Shown here piece after piece: positions 4,610 to 6,154 of a stretch of 6,154 bases of DNA. The notes beneath the pieces were generated by a model. It did not search any database, was not told the origin of the DNA, and was given only the letters and a program-made list of their open reading frames with translations. The stretch is from an uncultured Lachnospiraceae bacterium (GTDB lineage Bacteria; Bacillota; Clostridia; Lachnospirales; Lachnospiraceae). Position numbers and translations under genes: made by a program. Every line of letters starts with the position of its first letter. Within the stretch, counting starts at the first letter, position 1. The stretch covers positions 1 through 6,154 of the forward strand of contig CASGVX010000134.1 in the NCBI GenBank assembly GCA_949346185.1. Reading direction: 5' to 3'.

Positions 4610-5404
4610 CTAATCTCCATAAATGACAGCCCCATGGTTCATAGGGCCGCTCCCCCTGCCCAAATCCAGCATGGCTCCCAATACCTGGGACAGATACCGC
4701 TTGGCCTCCGCCACCGCTTGGGACAAGGATTTTCCCTTTGCCAAATTTGACGCTATGGCACTGGAAAGGGTGCAGCCGGTACCATGGGTATTAGGATTGT
4801 CTATCCTCTCTCCCTGAAACCACATCCCCTGCCCTTTCTCCCAGAGAAAGTCATTGGCATCCTCCAGAGCATGGCCTCCCTTTACCAGCACGCCGCACCC
4901 ATACTTTTTCCCCAAGAGTTCTCCCGCCCGCTCCATGTCCTTCCTTCCGGCAATCCTCTCTCCTAAGAGCAGTTCCGCCTCGGGAATATTCGGCGTAATG
5001 AGCCTCGCCAGCGGAAAAAGTTTCTCCAACTGCCCGATGGCTCCCTCCTCTAGCAGTCTGGAACCGCTGGTCGCCACCATCACCGGGTCCACCACCAGAT
5101 TCTTCCCATGATGCGCCCTGATTTTCTCCTCAATCACCTGAATCAGCCCGCTGCTGGAAACCATGCCCACTTTGATGGCATCGGGAAAGATATCCCGGAA
5201 AACGCAGTCCAGCTCCTTTCCCAGAAATTCGGGCGTGGCCTCCATAATCGCCTCCACCCCCATGGTATTCTGCGCCGTCAAAGCCGTGATAGCGCTCATG
5301 GCATACACCCCGTTCGCCATCATTGTCTTAATATCTGCCTGAATCCCCGCCCCGCCGCTGGAATCACTCCCTGCGATGGAAAGAGCCGTCCTCATCCCTG
5401 CCAT
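4610..5404 (-). CDS. thiD: Hydroxymethylpyrimidine/phosphomethylpyrimidine kinase
   Basis: Phosphorylates HMP and then HMP-P to HMP-PP, the pyrimidine half of thiamine; a cytoplasmic ribokinase-fold enzyme. The 264 residues are normal for the family. Motifs in order: SIAGSDSSGGAGIQAD (9-24, HMP binding), TAQNT (43-47), VVDPVMVATSG (104-114, Mg/ATP region), LITPNIPEA (135-143), VLVKGGH (172-178) and the NTHGTGCTLSSA block (205-216) with the conserved active-site Cys 211 that forms the anion hole. The ATG at 5404 is supported by AAGGAGG at 5412-5418, seven bases upstream. Longer in-frame extensions upstream lack such a site and read through it. It overlaps the HAD gene by 13 nt, consistent with one thiamine operon (thiE-HAD-thiD). 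A TPP riboswitch would be expected further upstream, outside the window. No strong terminator is visible after it. Confidence 0.96.
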   Translation of the reverse strand: MAGMRTALSIAGSDSSGGAGIQADIKTMMANGVYAMSAITALTAQNTMGVEAIMEATPEFLGKELDCVFRDIFPDAIKVGMVSSSGLIQVIEEKIRAHHGKNLVVDPVMVATSGSRLLEEGAIGQLEKLFPLARLITPNIPEAELLLGERIAGRKDMERAGELLGKKYGCGVLVKGGHALEDANDFLWEKGQGMWFQGERIDNPNTHGTGCTLSSAIASNLAKGKSLSQAVAEAKRYLSQVLGAMLDLGRGSGPMNHGAVIYGD

Positions 5405-6084
5405 TTTGTCGCCTCCTTCAAAAAATCCTCCCACGCCCCAAAATCTTCTAGATAGTATGTACAATTCTCTTTTATTCTTCCATGATTCCCCTCGCTGGCC
5501 TGATCATATACACCCACTGTGGGGAATCCCGCCCTCCCGGCGGTGAGAATGCCATGAAGGGAATCCTCAAATACCCAAGTGCTGGCCAGATCCGTGCCCA
5601 TGCTCTCCAAGGCCGCAAGATATACGGCGGGGCTCTCCTTTCCCTGGCCCACATCCTCGCAGGTAAACACTGCGTCAATATAGGGCATCAGGCCTCCGCT
5701 CTCTAATCCTGCCCTAGCAAGCCCCCGATCACCGGCAGTAGCCACCGTCACTGGAATCTCCCTCTCTTTCAAGGCTTTCAGCAGTTCCACAGTTCCCTCC
5801 TTGGGCTGAATGATATGGGTGTAATACTCCTCCATCATCTCCACAATCTGACCTAAGATCTCCTCGCAGCTCCCCGGCAGCTCATATTTATTCCGAAGAT
5901 ACTCCACAGACTCCGTCATATGCATGGCAAATAGCACTTTGGACAAATCCGCATCCGGAGTCTTTCCCTGCCGAATCAGGTACTGGGCATCTATCTCCCC
6001 CCATACATTCATGGAATCCAGCAACACGCCATCCACATCAAATATGGCACCCGTCATCATTCTTTTCTCATTCTCCATTCTCAT
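5392..6084 (-). CDS. HAD superfamily (subfamily IA) phosphatase in a thiamine operon
   Basis: A 230-residue haloacid-dehalogenase-type hydrolase. Motif I is FDVDGVLLDS with nucleophile D16 and acid/base D18. Motif II is the Thr of VATAG (T116). Motif III is K149 in GQGKESP. Motif IV is FEDS (E173, D174). A helical cap lies between about 25 and 95, as in beta-phosphoglucomutase-like phosphatases, so phosphate-monoester hydrolysis is the expected chemistry. The substrate cannot be read from sequence. Position suggests a thiamine-related one such as thiamine monophosphate or HMP phosphate, since it overlaps the thiE end by 4 nt and the thiD start by 13 nt. The ATG at 6084 has GGAGGG (6091-6096) six bases upstream; the residues before motif I (MRMENEKRMM) are a slightly long lead-in. 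General phosphatase or repair roles remain possible. Confidence 0.88.
   Translation of the reverse strand: MRMENEKRMMTGAIFDVDGVLLDSMNVWGEIDAQYLIRQGKTPDADLSKVLFAMHMTESVEYLRNKYELPGSCEEILGQIVEMMEEYYTHIIQPKEGTVELLKALKEREIPVTVATAGDRGLARAGLESGGLMPYIDAVFTCEDVGQGKESPAVYLAALESMGTDLASTWVFEDSLHGILTAGRAGFPTVGVYDQASEGNHGRIKENCTYYLEDFGAWEDFLKEATKWQG
5412..5418 (-). promoter_or_regulatory. Shine-Dalgarno AAGGAGG that fixes the thiD start
   Basis: AAGGAGG sits seven bases before the ATG at 5404 and inside the 3' end of the HAD gene. The next in-frame ATG (5395) would be too far away at 16 bases, and upstream starts near 5464 have no site. Confidence 0.8.
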
Positions 6085-6154
6085 GAGTAACCCTCCAGCA
6101 GATTCTTCAATTCAGCCGCCCCCTGACGAATATCCTCCTGCCCAAAGATACCAT
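6081..6154 (-). CDS. thiE: C-terminal fragment of probable thiamine-phosphate synthase
   Basis: Only the last 23 complete codons are inside the window; the 5' part lies beyond the right edge. The visible end reads GIFGQEDIRQGAAELKNLL and finishes EGYS. It resembles the C-terminus of ThiE, where a strand ending in (A/G)IF is followed by an acidic turn and a final helix with the pattern D--xAAxELxxLL. ThiE joins HMP-PP and the thiazole phosphate to make thiamine monophosphate. The TGA stop overlaps the ATG of the HAD gene in an ATGA junction. The downstream thiD supports the call. With so few residues it could be another TIM-barrel enzyme end, so confidence is moderate. Confidence 0.65.
   Translation of the reverse strand, partial: GIFGQEDIRQGAAELKNLLEGYS

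Noticed and set aside
4438..5416. An 11-nt identity (GGAGGCGACAA) at the ribosome sites of thiD and the DUF5685 gene
   Set aside because: Half of it is simply the Shine-Dalgarno, so the remaining match is easily coincidence; no longer similarity surrounds it.
4610..6154. TPP riboswitch for the thiamine genes
   Set aside because: The intergenic space inside the operon is nil and no thi-box sequence was seen; if present it would lie upstream of thiE outside the window.
1..6154. CRISPR array, transposon ends or phage genes
   Set aside because: No regularly spaced direct repeats, transposase, integrase or phage structural reading frames are visible.

Overview
The window looks like a chromosomal segment of an anaerobic Firmicute, most likely a Lachnospiraceae-type Clostridium relative. 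This rests on recalled family resemblance, not a search. The UMP kinase carries the GTGHPYFSTDT variant and general wording I associate with that family. The small HD phosphohydrolase, the DUF5685 protein and the Cys-tailed J-domain protein are also of a kind I associate with it. Ribosome binding sites are strong GGAGG types and base composition is moderate. Every convincing gene lies on the minus strand, so transcription runs from high to low coordinates. I see no transposase, phage gene, tRNA, rRNA or CRISPR array.

From the right edge (transcription order), 6154-4610 is the end of a thiamine operon. It holds the last 23 codons of a probable thiE, then a HAD-family phosphatase sharing a 4-nt ATGA overlap with it, then thiD (HMP/HMP-P kinase) overlapping the HAD gene by 13 nt. 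The tight coupling suggests that the HAD enzyme acts in thiamine phosphate metabolism.

After a gap of about 170 nt holding an imperfect dyad and an extended -10 promoter, a second operon runs from 4437 to 2042. Its genes are a DUF5685 protein (GTG start), a J-domain protein with a Gly/Tyr/Asn/Gln-rich linker and an eight-cysteine tail, a multi-pass membrane protein, a doubtful 40-codon ORF, and an HD-domain phosphohydrolase. Junctions are abutting or overlapping up to the membrane protein. This is the least characterised and most interesting part. The DUF5685 protein has two Asp-rich motifs that recall class I isoprenoid synthases, and its next neighbour is a highly unusual J-protein.

A third unit, 2025-1075, is a bactofilin gene with two tandem sigma-A-like promoters, a strong Shine-Dalgarno and a possible terminator. 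After a 160-nt gap with two clear hairpins comes pyrH (UMP kinase, 944-237). It stands apart from its common rpsB-tsf-pyrH-frr neighbourhood. The last 236 bases are non-coding, contain several inverted repeats and a possible terminator, and may include part of a dispersed palindromic element cut by the window edge.
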